This document shows positions 9,001 to 16,900 of a stretch of DNA of 44,192 nucleotides, piece by piece. Made by a program: the position numbers and the translations under genes. Source of the DNA: Bradyrhizobium neotropicale (GTDB lineage Bacteria; Pseudomonadota; Alphaproteobacteria; Rhizobiales; Xanthobacteraceae); assembly GCF_001641695.1 (NCBI RefSeq), contig NZ_LSEF01000058.1, positions 1 through 44,192 of the forward strand. The letters are read 5' to 3'. The notes under the pieces were generated by a model that had not been told where the DNA came from, did not search any database, and worked only from the letters and a program-made list of their open reading frames with translations. The first letter of the stretch is position 1; each line of letters opens with the position of its first letter.

Positions 9001-9527
9001 TGCAGCGTCGGCATGAACCAGCTCATGAAGGCGACGTCGGACTGGTGCGGCATCGAAGAGGAGACGCAGCCATGGTCGTCGCCGGCGACCACCAGCACGC
9101 CGCCATGCGGCGAGGAGCCATAGGCGTTGCCATGCTTCAGCGCGTCGCCGGAGCGGTCGACGCCGGGGCCCTTGCCGTACCAGAGCCCGAACACACCATC
9201 GACCTCGCGGTCGGCTTGGGTCTCGACCTGCTGCGAGCCGAGCACCGCGGTCGCCGCAAGGTCTTCGTTCACTGCGGGGAGGAATTCGATGCGGTCGCGC
9301 TTGAGCTGCTCCTTGATGCGCCAGAGTTCGAGATCGACGCCGCCGAGCGGCGAGCCGCGATAGCCGGAGATGAAGCCGGCGGTGTTGAGCCCGGCCGCGC
9401 GATCGCGCTTCGCCTGGTCGAGCGCGATGCGGACGATGGCCTGTGTACCCGTCAGGAAGACGCGGCCGTTTTCGCGGTCGTAGCGGTCGGAGAGTTCGTA
9501 GGTGTCGAGTGACGGAATGGCGTCCAT
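6096..9527 (-). CDS. Indolepyruvate ferredoxin oxidoreductase, fused subunits
   Basis: This 1,143-aa enzyme should oxidatively decarboxylate aryl pyruvates (indolepyruvate, phenylpyruvate) to aryl-acyl-CoA, passing electrons to ferredoxin, in aromatic amino acid breakdown. The N-terminal part resembles the IorA pyrimidine-binding domain. CSGCPHNTS (from about residue 433) and the following GIGCHFMASWMD region mark the TPP-binding domain. Cysteine clusters CEGCGDC (about 633) and CNKDFSCLNGFC (about 665-676) look like iron-sulfur ligands. LLVTGVGGTGVITVGALIG (about 718) opens the IorB-like gamma domain. The alpha and gamma parts are fused in one chain, as is common in proteobacteria. ATG 9527 follows GAGGT. 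An Lrp-type regulator is divergent at 9683. Confidence 0.92.
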   Translation of the reverse strand: MDAIPSLDTYELSDRYDRENGRVFLTGTQAIVRIALDQAKRDRAAGLNTAGFISGYRGSPLGGVDLELWRIKEQLKRDRIEFLPAVNEDLAATAVLGSQQVETQADREVDGVFGLWYGKGPGVDRSGDALKHGNAYGSSPHGGVLVVAGDDHGCVSSSMPHQSDVAFMSWFMPTLHPASVAEYLEFGEYGYALSRFSGMWVGFKAISEIVESGASVALRPPRIFRRPDFVPPPGGLHYRWPDLPGPQIEERLEAKKHAVYAFAKANPIDRHIYDIPHATYGIVTTGKAHLDLMEALRLIGLDEAACRSVGIDVYKVGMVWPLALHDAMEFVKGKREILVVEEKRGIIESQFKEYFYDYPGAKPERMVGKHDERGARLISWIGELSPRALADVLARRLDPMFPGLNLAARSAALSPEAERTINVAGATRTPYFCSGCPHNTSTKVPEGSKALAGIGCHFMASWMDRETSSLIQMGGEGVNWAASSRFTGHRHIFQNLGEGTYYHSGSMAIRQAIAAGTNITYKILFNDAVAMTGGQPVDGPISVHAIAHSVRAEGVARIALVSDDPTHFSPADLPIGVTIHPREGMDAVQRELREIPGVSVLIYQQTCATEKRRRRKRGQMPDPKRFAYINDLVCEGCGDCSAESNCLSVEPKETPFGRKRQINLSACNKDFSCLNGFCPSFVTVEGATRRAKTASNIDAIGRAATLPLPAPATLERPYDLLVTGVGGTGVITVGALIGMAAHLERRGVSVLDFTGFAQKFGPVLSYIRLAASPEALHQVRIDQGAADALIGCDLVVSSAPKASGTYHRGTRAAINTAEMPTGDVVRFRDANLASPARLRAIGRVIGEGNLDEINANALAESLLGDAIYANIIMLGFAWQRGLVPLSLQALLRAIELNGVAVERNKQAFAWGRIAAADPVFLPKSEGALAAETLDQMIDRRAEFLTAYQDAAYATRYRETIAKVRSAESRLGSEALTDAVSRSLFKLMAYKDEYEVARLHMQTGFIDTLRREFDGDFSIRYHLAPPFLASKRDARGRPRKRAFGQWIQVPLAMLARLKVLRGTPFDPFGYTAERHAERELISWYQGLVETMLARLDATGLPDMIAIARAPMEIRGYGPVKDAAIVQVKAKVAFLLARPASAKAA

Positions 9528-9585
9528 GGCGGACCTCGCGCGGTATCCCCTGCCGGATCAGCGAAGGTTAGGCCTGGGCGGCTGG

Positions 9586-9598
9586 TAGGTCTTACCTA
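9586..9598. promoter_or_regulatory. Lrp/AsnC-type dyad in the divergent promoter region
   Basis: TAGGT-CTT-ACCTA is a perfect 5-bp dyad with a 3-bp centre, lying between the oxidoreductase gene and the Lrp-like gene. Lrp-family proteins bind imperfect palindromes of about 13-15 bp, so this is a reasonable operator candidate, but it was not tested. Confidence 0.4.
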
Positions 9599-9682
9599 TT
9601 TGCCCGATGGCAAGGCAGTTATCGGTAAGATTTTGCGAGATTTAGCTATGTATGGTAGAATATCTCAAATCGAAGGACTTCC

Positions 9683-10138
9683 ATGATCGAAGACCAGGAC
9701 GCACGGATTCTCGCCCATCTCCAGAAGGACGGCCGCGCCACCAACCAGCAGCTCGCGGAGGAGGTCGGCATGTCGACCTCGGCCTGCTGGCGCCGGGTGC
9801 GTGCGCTCGAGGAGAGCGGCGTCATCCAGGGCTATGCGGCGCTGGTCGCGCGCGAGCGGGCGGGCTTTGCGATGTCCGCCATCCTCCATGTCTCGCTGGA
9901 GCGGCACGACGCAAAATTCGTCGACGAGTTCGTCGCGCGGGTGACGAAGCGGCGCGAGGTGCTGGAGTGCTTTGCGACCACGGGGGACGCCGACTATCAC
10001 CTGCGCGTCGTGGTGCAGGACATGGCGGCCTACAACAGATTTCTCGACGAGTTCATGTTCCGCATTCCCGGCATCCGCTACGTCCGCAGCAACGTGGTGC
10101 TGAAGGAGATCAAGACCGGCGTGGCGCTGCCGTTTTGA
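9683..10138 (+). CDS. Lrp/AsnC-family transcriptional regulator
   Basis: This 151-aa regulator has an N-terminal helix-turn-helix (DARILAHLQKDGRATNQQLA, then VGMSTSACWRRVRALEESG) at residues 4-55. A C-terminal RAM effector-binding domain follows (FATTGDADYHLRVVVQDMAA). Family members sense amino acids and usually control their own gene and a divergent catabolic gene. Here the neighbour is an indolepyruvate oxidoreductase, so an aromatic amino acid is the likely ligand (inference). ATG 9683 has AAGGA about 5 bases upstream. The gene ends 257 bp before a convergent operon, in a gap filled by palindromic repeats. Confidence 0.92.
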   Translation: MIEDQDARILAHLQKDGRATNQQLAEEVGMSTSACWRRVRALEESGVIQGYAALVARERAGFAMSAILHVSLERHDAKFVDEFVARVTKRREVLECFATTGDADYHLRVVVQDMAAYNRFLDEFMFRIPGIRYVRSNVVLKEIKTGVALPF

Positions 10139-10162
10139 TTTCGCGGCCTTTGCAAGTCTGTC

Positions 10163-10262
10163 CCCTCACCCTGAGGAGGCCGCGCAGCGGCCGTCTCGAA
10201 GGGCGAGGCCACCAGCGGGGCCTTCATCCCTTCGAGACGCGCGCCTTGCGCGCTCCTCAGAG
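10163..10262. repeat. Dispersed palindromic repeat, copy 1
   Basis: Nested arms are seen: CTGAGGAG (10171-10178) with CTCCTCAG (10253-10260), and GTCTCGAAGGG (10193-10203) with CCCTTCGAGAC (10228-10238). Small GC hairpins lie between them. A diverged copy in the same orientation is at 43684-43815, sharing GTCTCGAA, GGCCTTCATCC and TTCGAGACGC. This is a genome repeat, not a gene. Confidence 0.75.
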
Positions 10263-10287
10263 TCTCACTCAAAAAGCGTTCGGCAGT

Positions 10288-10378
10288 CGTAGGGTGGGCA
10301 AAGGCGTTCTTACGCCGTGCCCACCATCTCTCCAGGAGTGAGAAATTGGTGGGCACGCTTCGCTTTGCCCACCCTACG
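10288..10378. terminator. Nested long hairpin between convergent genes
   Basis: CGTAGGGTGGGCAAAG (10288-10303) pairs perfectly with 10363-10378. Inside it GTGCCCACCA (10317-10326) pairs with TGGTGGGCAC (10347-10356). The structure sits between the convergent lrp gene and the FAH-family gene, so it could end transcription from both sides. It is also a dispersed repeat, because half of it recurs at 34323-34360. Confidence 0.55.
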
Positions 10379-10395
10379 GCGCTGACTCGCGGGGC

Positions 10396-11181
10396 TTACT
10401 GCCCCTCACGCACGAAACGATTGCGCAGGGTGCCGATGCCGGTGATGTCGATCTCCACGACATCACCGTGCTTGATGTCCGGCGAGGCACCATCCGTGCC
10501 CATCCAGATCACGTCGCCCGGCCATAGCGTGAAGTATTTCGTCAGCTCGACCAGGAACGGCACCACGCCGAAGATCATGTCGTTGGTGTGGAAGCGGTTG
10601 GTCTCCTTGCCGTTGACTCGGACGACCGTCTCCATCTTCTCGAGATCGGCCTCCGTCTCGATCCATGGGCCCATCGGCTTGAACGTGTCGGCATTCTTCG
10701 ACCGCCACAGGCCACGATCGGCCTTCTGCCAGCTGCGCTCGCTGACGTCGTTGCCGATGGTGTAGCCGAACACGCAATCCATCGCGGTCTGCTCGGTGAG
10801 ATGCTCCACCTTCTTGCCGATGACGACGACGAGCTCGCCCTCATAGTGAATCTTCTCGGTCGCAAACGACGGGATCACCACGTCCTCGTCATGCGCGATC
10901 AACGCGTTCTGGGCGCGATAGCCGATCTCGGGTCTATCAGGGACGGCCGGAATCTCGCCGCGCTTGTCCGCGGCTTCCTTGAGATGCTTCAGATAGTTTA
11001 ACCCGACGCAATAGAAGGTGCGCGGCACCAGCGGCAGCTCGATCTTCACCTGCGACAGCGGATGCGTGCGCGCGGTGCGCTGCCAATCGCTGAGCGGATC
11101 GTCGTCGACCGCGATCACCTGGTCGCCTTCAACGATCCCCCAGGAGGTCTTGCCTGAGGCCTTGAATTTCAGCCAGCGCAT
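10396..11181 (-). CDS. Fumarylacetoacetate hydrolase-family protein
   Basis: This 261-aa FAH-superfamily enzyme is probably a C-C bond hydrolase or isomerase/decarboxylase acting on a 2-oxo acid from ring-cleavage-type catabolism. The metal ligands can be read as E114 and E116 (HYEGELVVVIG) and D145 (TIGNDVSERSWQ). The GTDGASPDIKHGDVVEIDI segment near the C-terminus is the usual active-site loop region. ATG 11181 has GAGGA 7 bases upstream. It is the last gene of a three-gene operon and lies 15 bases after the flavin monooxygenase. The substrate is unknown; an HpcE- or UGL-type assignment is possible but not decidable here. Confidence 0.85.
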   Translation of the reverse strand: MRWLKFKASGKTSWGIVEGDQVIAVDDDPLSDWQRTARTHPLSQVKIELPLVPRTFYCVGLNYLKHLKEAADKRGEIPAVPDRPEIGYRAQNALIAHDEDVVIPSFATEKIHYEGELVVVIGKKVEHLTEQTAMDCVFGYTIGNDVSERSWQKADRGLWRSKNADTFKPMGPWIETEADLEKMETVVRVNGKETNRFHTNDMIFGVVPFLVELTKYFTLWPGDVIWMGTDGASPDIKHGDVVEIDITGIGTLRNRFVREGQ

Positions 11182-11196
11182 GTTCTGTCCTCGTTC

Positions 11197-12564
11197 TCAT
11201 TCCGCCGCATCGCGCGGCTGCGCTTTCCAGGCGCCCGCGGCCGGCCGCTTCAGCCCCAGATTTTCGCGCAGCGTCTTGCCGCGGTAATCCTTCTGGAACA
11301 ACCCGCGCCGCTGCAGTTCCGGCACGACGTGGCGCACGAAATCGGCGTAGGAGCCGGGCACGTAGGTCGCGGCGATGACGAACCCGTCGCAGCCGCGCTC
11401 GACGAACATCTCTTCGAGCTTGTCCGCGATCTCCTTGGGGCCTCCGACCATCGCATCCTGCACCTGGCCGCGGCCGGAGAAGGTGACGAAGTCGCGCGCG
11501 CTCGGATTGCTCTTGCCCGACGTCTTCAGCACGCCGTCGCGAATGCCCAGAATACCCTGCATGCTCTTCAACTCTTCGGTCGTCAGCGGCTCGTCGAGGC
11601 CCTTGGACGCAAAGTCGTAGTTGAGCGCTTCCGCGAGCAGCGACAGCGCGTCGATCTGGAGCGGCAGCTTGTTGATCAGGGCCATCCTGTCCTCGGCTTC
11701 AGTCTTGGTCGCGGCGCAGACCGGCGTCGTCAAATTGCAGAGGAACATCTGGTCGGGATCGCGGCCGGCCTTGGCGGCTTCGTTGCGCACGCTCGCGTAG
11801 CCTTCCTTGGCTGCGCTGAGATTGCGCCCGGCGGTGAAGATCACTTCGCCCCAGCGGCCGGCAAAGCGCTGGCCGCGGCCCGACGCGCCGGCCTGGATGA
11901 TGACGGGATGGCCCTGATCCGAGCGCGGTACGGTGAACGGTCCGCGCGACTTGAAGAACTCGCCCTTGTGATCGAGCCGTTTCACCTTGGCCGGATCGGC
12001 AAAGCGGCCACTCGTCTTGTCTATGATGAGGGCGCCGTCCTCCCAGGTGTCCCAATGACCGAGCACGACCTCCATGAATTCGTCGGCGCGATCGTAGCGG
12101 GAGTCGTGCTCGGGATGGGAGTCCTTGCCCATGTTGAGCGCCTCGCCGTCGTTCAACGAGGTGACGACGTTCCAGCCGGCACGCCCGCCTGACATCAGGT
12201 CGAGCGTTGCGAAACGGCGGGCGACGTCGAACGGCTCGTAATAGGTGGTCGAGCAGGTCGCGCCAAGTCCGAGCTTGTCGGTGACCATGCCCATCGTCGT
12301 CAGCACGATCAGCGGGTCCATCTTCACGCAGCGGATGCCATATTCGACGGTGTGGGCGTGATCGTTGCCGTAGCGGTCCGGCATAGCCAGGCGGTCGTCG
12401 AAGAACGCCATATGGAACTTGCCGGTCTCGAGAATTCTGGCGATCTCCTGATAGTAGTCCGCCGACATCGAATCGTCGCGCGAGTCCGGGTGCCGCCAGG
12501 AGCTCGGCAAATTTGTGCAGTTCTGTGCCTGGAGGAAGCCGACCAGTACCATCTGCCGCGTCAT
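11197..12564 (-). CDS. LLM-class flavin monooxygenase (NtaA/SnaA/DszA type)
   Basis: This 455-aa bacterial-luciferase-like monooxygenase uses FMNH2 from a separate reductase. Family marks include FFDDRLAMPDRYG near residues 40-55, LGLGATCSTTYYEPFDVARRF, the LMSGGRAGWNVVTS phrase typical of the NtaA/DszA group, and QAGASGRGQRFAGRWGEVIF. The frame allows a TTG start 12 bases further upstream, but ATG 12564 is chosen because GGAG precedes it by 6 bases. It lies 21 bases after the Ldh2 gene and 15 before the FAH gene. The group oxidises varied C-N and C-S compounds (nitrilotriacetate, sulfones). The substrate here is unknown, and no flavin reductase gene is adjacent. Confidence 0.88.
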   Translation of the reverse strand: MTRQMVLVGFLQAQNCTNLPSSWRHPDSRDDSMSADYYQEIARILETGKFHMAFFDDRLAMPDRYGNDHAHTVEYGIRCVKMDPLIVLTTMGMVTDKLGLGATCSTTYYEPFDVARRFATLDLMSGGRAGWNVVTSLNDGEALNMGKDSHPEHDSRYDRADEFMEVVLGHWDTWEDGALIIDKTSGRFADPAKVKRLDHKGEFFKSRGPFTVPRSDQGHPVIIQAGASGRGQRFAGRWGEVIFTAGRNLSAAKEGYASVRNEAAKAGRDPDQMFLCNLTTPVCAATKTEAEDRMALINKLPLQIDALSLLAEALNYDFASKGLDEPLTTEELKSMQGILGIRDGVLKTSGKSNPSARDFVTFSGRGQVQDAMVGGPKEIADKLEEMFVERGCDGFVIAATYVPGSYADFVRHVVPELQRRGLFQKDYRGKTLRENLGLKRPAAGAWKAQPRDAAE

Positions 12565-12585
12565 GCTGCTCTCCAAAAAATCCCG

Positions 12586-13638
12586 TCAGGCCAGATCGAG
12601 CTCTTTGTCAATCTTGTAGTCACGCGCCAGCGCGCGCAGCTTCTCCCAGGTCGCATCCTCGATCTCGATGCCGTCGCGCAGCCGCTGCTGCTCGCGCATA
12701 TGCTCGATCTCGCCGGGATAGAACACGCCCTTGCTTCCTTCGGACGGCGGTGTCGATTTCAGATAGCGCGCGAAATCGGCGACCTCGCGCTTGAAGTCCT
12801 TGAGTGGCCGGAACGCCGCGACGTTGAACACCGCCATGAAGCAGCCGTCATTGTGCCGGCCGGTCGGCTCCACGCCGAAGCCGAGACCCGTGAGCAGGCC
12901 GCAGAGCACCTCGACCATGGCCGCAAGGCCGCTGCCCTTATAGCCCTCGGTGCCGCCGAGCGGCAGCAACGCGCCGCCCTTGCGGTACTGCGAGGGGTCG
13001 GTGGTGTGCCGTCCCTCCGCGTCGATGATCCATCCCGTCGGAATCTCCTCGCCGCGGGCCACAGCGAGCTGGATCTTCCCGGCGGCCACTGCAGAGGTCG
13101 CCATGTCCAGATAGAACGGCGCCTCGAGATCGGAGGGCACCGCGATCGAGATCGGGTTGGTGCCGAGCCGCGCCTCCCGGCCGCCGAACGGCGCCACATG
13201 TTTCGGCGAGCGGCCGGAGTCCGCCGTCGCAATTCCGATCATGCCCTCGCGCATCGCCATCATCGGATAGGCGGCGAGCCGGCCGACATGGCTCTGCCGG
13301 AACACGGTGCAGGCCGCGACATTGGCCGTCTTCGCCTTCTCGATCGTCAGCGCCATCGCCTTGGCGTTGACGTGGAAGCCAAAACCCCAATTCCCGTCGA
13401 TCACGGTCGTGGTCGGCGATTCCTGGACGATGGTCCATTTCGCGCCGGGGACAATGTGCCCGGCCTTGATGCGATCGATGTAGGTGGGAACCGCGATCAC
13501 GCCGTGCGAATCGTGCCCGGCGAGATTGGCCTTGACGCAACCGACGGCGACCGCGTCGGCTTCCTCGACGGATGCCCCGGCGGCGCGGAGCAGCGCGGCG
13601 CTGATGCGCGTGAGGCGCTCGGCCTTGACGATCGGCAT
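12586..13638 (-). CDS. Ldh2-family (malate/L-lactate type) dehydrogenase
   Basis: This 350-aa NAD(P)-dependent oxidoreductase belongs to the Ldh2 family, which includes YlbC/YiaK, ureidoglycolate dehydrogenase and sulfolactate dehydrogenase. Family marks are GHDSHGVIAVPTYIDRIKAG near residue 45, DGNWGFGFHVNAKAM, FGGREARLGTNPISIAVPS and GYKGSGLAAMVEVLCGLLTG. The frame stays open for 121 codons upstream, but ATG 13638 is preferred: GAGGG lies 6 bases before it and the product then has the family length. It is first in the operon with the LLM monooxygenase and the FAH hydrolase. It probably reduces or oxidises a 2-oxo or 2-hydroxy acid in the same pathway. Confidence 0.85.
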   Translation of the reverse strand: MPIVKAERLTRISAALLRAAGASVEEADAVAVGCVKANLAGHDSHGVIAVPTYIDRIKAGHIVPGAKWTIVQESPTTTVIDGNWGFGFHVNAKAMALTIEKAKTANVAACTVFRQSHVGRLAAYPMMAMREGMIGIATADSGRSPKHVAPFGGREARLGTNPISIAVPSDLEAPFYLDMATSAVAAGKIQLAVARGEEIPTGWIIDAEGRHTTDPSQYRKGGALLPLGGTEGYKGSGLAAMVEVLCGLLTGLGFGVEPTGRHNDGCFMAVFNVAAFRPLKDFKREVADFARYLKSTPPSEGSKGVFYPGEIEHMREQQRLRDGIEIEDATWEKLRALARDYKIDKELDLA

Positions 13639-13726
13639 GGCGTTCCCTCGATGCCCGCCCGTTGGCGAGCGTTGGTTGTTGGGGGCCATCGTCTCAAAGC
13701 GCAGGCGCGATATCAATCTCCCGTAA

Positions 13727-13750
13727 ACCAAATCAGGGCTGCAAATTGGT
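13727..13750. promoter_or_regulatory. ACCAA-N14-TTGGT dyad upstream of the Ldh2 operon
   Basis: This is a perfect 5-bp dyad with a 14-bp spacer in an AT-richer patch about 90 bases upstream of the Ldh2 start. It is a possible operator. No regulator gene is adjacent, so the assignment is weak. Confidence 0.25.
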
Positions 13751-13874
13751 AAAGGAGCTGTGCGCGGATGCCGCCCAATGGCGTGAGAGGCCGCGTCCAC
13801 CGTAGTTTTGCGAATGGTTTTGCGCCGCTCGTTCGCAGCTCGTTCACTTTGATTGCGGGTTTGCAAGGAGCAAT

Positions 13875-13896
13875 AACGACCACTTAGGCGGTCGTT
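13875..13896 (+). promoter_or_regulatory. Leader stem-loop before the GGDEF-EAL gene
   Basis: AACGACC (13875-13881) pairs with GGTCGTT (13890-13896) around an 8-base loop, 49 bases before the chosen TTG start and just after an AAGGAG at 13865-13870. It could affect translation or message stability; function unknown. Confidence 0.35.
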
Positions 13897-13945
13897 GCCG
13901 ATAAAGTCCCGGGAAAAACGGCAGGAATGCCCGGGAGTTGAGACC

Positions 13946-16900
13946 TTGCAGACGACCCTCGCGCGCACATTTGCAGCGTTGAGTGCCATCAACGAAGCCA
14001 TCCTCTACGCGAAATCGCCGGACGAGCTGTACCAGAAGGTCTGCGACGCCGGGTTTTCGAGCGGGGATTTTATGGCCGTCTCGGTGTTCCTGGTCGAGCC
14101 GGACAGCCCGCGGCTGCGCTATGCGGCCGGCTGCGGTGAGGACGTTGCGCGGCTGAGATCGATCGAGATCACGATTGAAGCCGGCACGCCCCAGGGGTCC
14201 GGCGTTGGCGGCGAGGCGTTCCGCAGCCAGAAGCTGTGCATCAGCAATGATTTTCTGAACGATCCGCGCTCGATGGCATGGCGCGAAGGTGCGGTGAAGG
14301 CCCGCGTCGGCGCGGCGGCGGCGCTGCCGCTGCTCTGCAACGGCAAGAGCGTCGGCGTGCTGTTCGTCACCCGCCATGAGGCCGGCTCGCTGAGCGACGA
14401 GATGGTGTCGCTGTTCGAGCGCATGTCGGCCAACATTTCCTATGCGCTGGACAATTTCGCGCGCGAGACCGCGCGGCAGGGCGGCGAGCGGGCGGCGCGG
14501 CGGCTCAACCGCATGTTCGGCGCTCTCAGCGCGACCAACGAGGCCATCCTGCGCGCCAAGACCGAACAGGAGCTGTACCAGCTCGTGTGCGATGCTTCCG
14601 TGCATGGTGGCAAGTCGCTGGCGACGTTCGTTCTGCTCAAGGAGCAGGGTTCGCACTGGTTGAAGCCGGTTGCCGGCACCGGCCAAAATCTGCACCTCGT
14701 TGCCCAGACAAAGTATTCCGTCGATCCCGACAATCCCTATGGCCGCGGCATCTCCGGCAATGTCTTCCGGACGCAGAAGCCTTGCGTCGAGGAGGACCTC
14801 GCCATCCGCACCAAGGGAACGCCGTGGGAGCAGGCCAACATCAACACGGGCGTCGCGGCCTGTGTGGCGGCTCCGCTGATCAAGCATGGCGAAAGTGTCG
14901 GCGTCATCCTGTTCTTCATCAGCCGGTCGTGGGCCAAGGACGAGGAGATCGTCGCCCTGTTGCTGCGCATCGCGGAGAACGTCTGCTTTGCGATCGAGAA
15001 TTTCGACCGCGAGGCGGAGAAGGCCAGGATCGCCGACGAGGAGGACCGCCTCGCGCGCATGTACGCCGCGCTCAGCGCCACCAACGAGGCGATCCTGCGC
15101 GCCAAGACGCGCGAGGAGCTGTTCGAGGTGGCGTGCCAGGCCGCCGTGCTCGGCGACGTGTTCGCCTCGGCGACGATTGGCATCATGGATGAAAAACAAG
15201 AGCTCGTTCGCGTCGTCGCCGTGAAGGGGCGGCTCCAGGAGCGCATGGTCGGACGTACCTGCGCTGTTTCCGCCGATCATCCCGAAGCGCAGGGAATCAT
15301 CGGGACCTCGCTGCGGACCCGCCGGCCCAGCGTCATGAACGACTATTTGAACGCCCCGGGATCGGCGCACTGGCGCACGAAGGCGATCGAGGATGGAACG
15401 CGGGCGGCTGCCAGCTTCCCGCTGCTGCGGGCCGGCCGGAAGCCGATCGGCATTCTGCTGTTCCTCGCACCGGAAGAGAATACGTTCACGCCCGATCTGG
15501 TCGAGCTGCTCGGACGCCTGGCCGAAAACGTCTCCTTCGCCCTCGACAATTTCGACCGCGCCGAGGAGAAGGCCCGCACCGAGGCGCAGAAGGAGCGACT
15601 GACGCGCATGTTCGCGGCGCTGTGCGCGACCAACGAGGCGATCATGCGGGCGGAGTCCCGCGCCGAGCTGTTCGATCTCGTCTGCCTCGCCGCATCGAAC
15701 GGCGCCAAGTTCACCTCGACGACCATTGCACTGGCCAAGGCCGACAGCGACCAGCTCGAGATCGTCGCGAGCGCCGGGCCGTCTTCCGAGACCACGCGCA
15801 ACGTCCGCCTCTCGGTCGACCCCGAGCGTCCCGAGGGCCGCGGCATGAGCGGCACGGCGTTCCGCACCCGCCAGCCCTGCATCAGCAACGATTATCTCAA
15901 CGACCAGCGCGTGAGCGCCTTCCATGCGATCGTCCGCGGCGACGGCGCGCGCTCTGGCGCGGCGTTCCCGCTCATCGCCCACGACCAGCCGGTCGGCGTC
16001 ATGATCTACATGTCGACCGAGCCGGACACCTTTACGGGCGAGTTCGTCGAACTGCTGCAGCGCCTGGCCGACAACGTCTCCTTCGCGATGGAGAATTTCG
16101 ACCGCGCCGACGAGAAGAACAAGGCCGACGAGCGGATCGAATACCTGGCCTCGCATGACAGCCTGACCAACCTGCCGAACCGCGAGACCTTCAATGGCCT
16201 CTTACGCGCGGCGATCGACACGGCGCAGCGTCATGACCATCGATTCGCGCTGCTGTTCATCGACATGGACCGGTTCAAGGTCATCAACGATTCCCTTGGT
16301 CATGAGGCCGGCGACCTGCTCCTGCTCGAAGTCGCTGACCGCTTGCGCAACGCGCTGCGGGCGAGCGACGTGGTGGCGCGGCTCGGCGGCGACGAATTCG
16401 TCGTGATCCTCGATCAATGCGGGGACATCGACGATGTCCAGCGCATCGCGACCGAATTGTTGGCGGTGCTCGGCAAGCCCATGGAGCTCGCCGGCCACGA
16501 GTGCCACACCACCGCCTCGATCGGCATCGCGATGTATCCGGCGAACGGCGCCGATGCGCAGACGCTGACCAAGAACGCCGACATGGCTATGTATCTCGCC
16601 AAGGAGGACGGCAAGAACGGCTATCGCTTCTTCTCCAAGGAGGTGAAGACGCAGTCGATCGAGCGTCTGTCGCTCGAAAGCGCGTTGCGCCGCGCACTGG
16701 AACGCAACCAGTTCTCGCTGAACTACCAGCCCAAGGTGGACATGGAGACCAGCCAGATCACCGGCGTCGAGGCGCTGTTGCGCTGGAACCATCCGGATCT
16801 CGGCAGCGTGTCGCCGGCGCAGTTCATCCCGCTCGCCGAGGAGACCGGGCTGATCGTGCCGATCGGCCGCTGGGTGCTGAAGGAGGCCTGCGTACAGGCG

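Larger units (their letters stand above)
13639..13945. other. Divergent promoter region, Ldh2 operon / GGDEF-EAL gene
   Basis: This 307-bp gap holds no gene I can support. It contains a dyad ACCAA-N14-TTGGT (13727-13750) that could be a regulator site for the minus-strand operon. An unused-looking AAGGAG lies at 13865-13870, and a stem-loop at 13875-13896 precedes the c-di-GMP gene. Confidence 0.5.

Noticed and set aside
10163..10378. Possible CRISPR-like array from the repeated palindromes
   Set aside because: The repeats are inverted arms of hairpins, not regularly spaced direct repeats, and no cas genes are present.
13844..16156. A 770-residue open frame opposite the GAF region of the c-di-GMP gene
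   Set aside because: It mirrors the sense gene: high GC third positions keep the complementary frame free of stops, and the four GAF repeats give it a repeated appearance. No recognisable domain.
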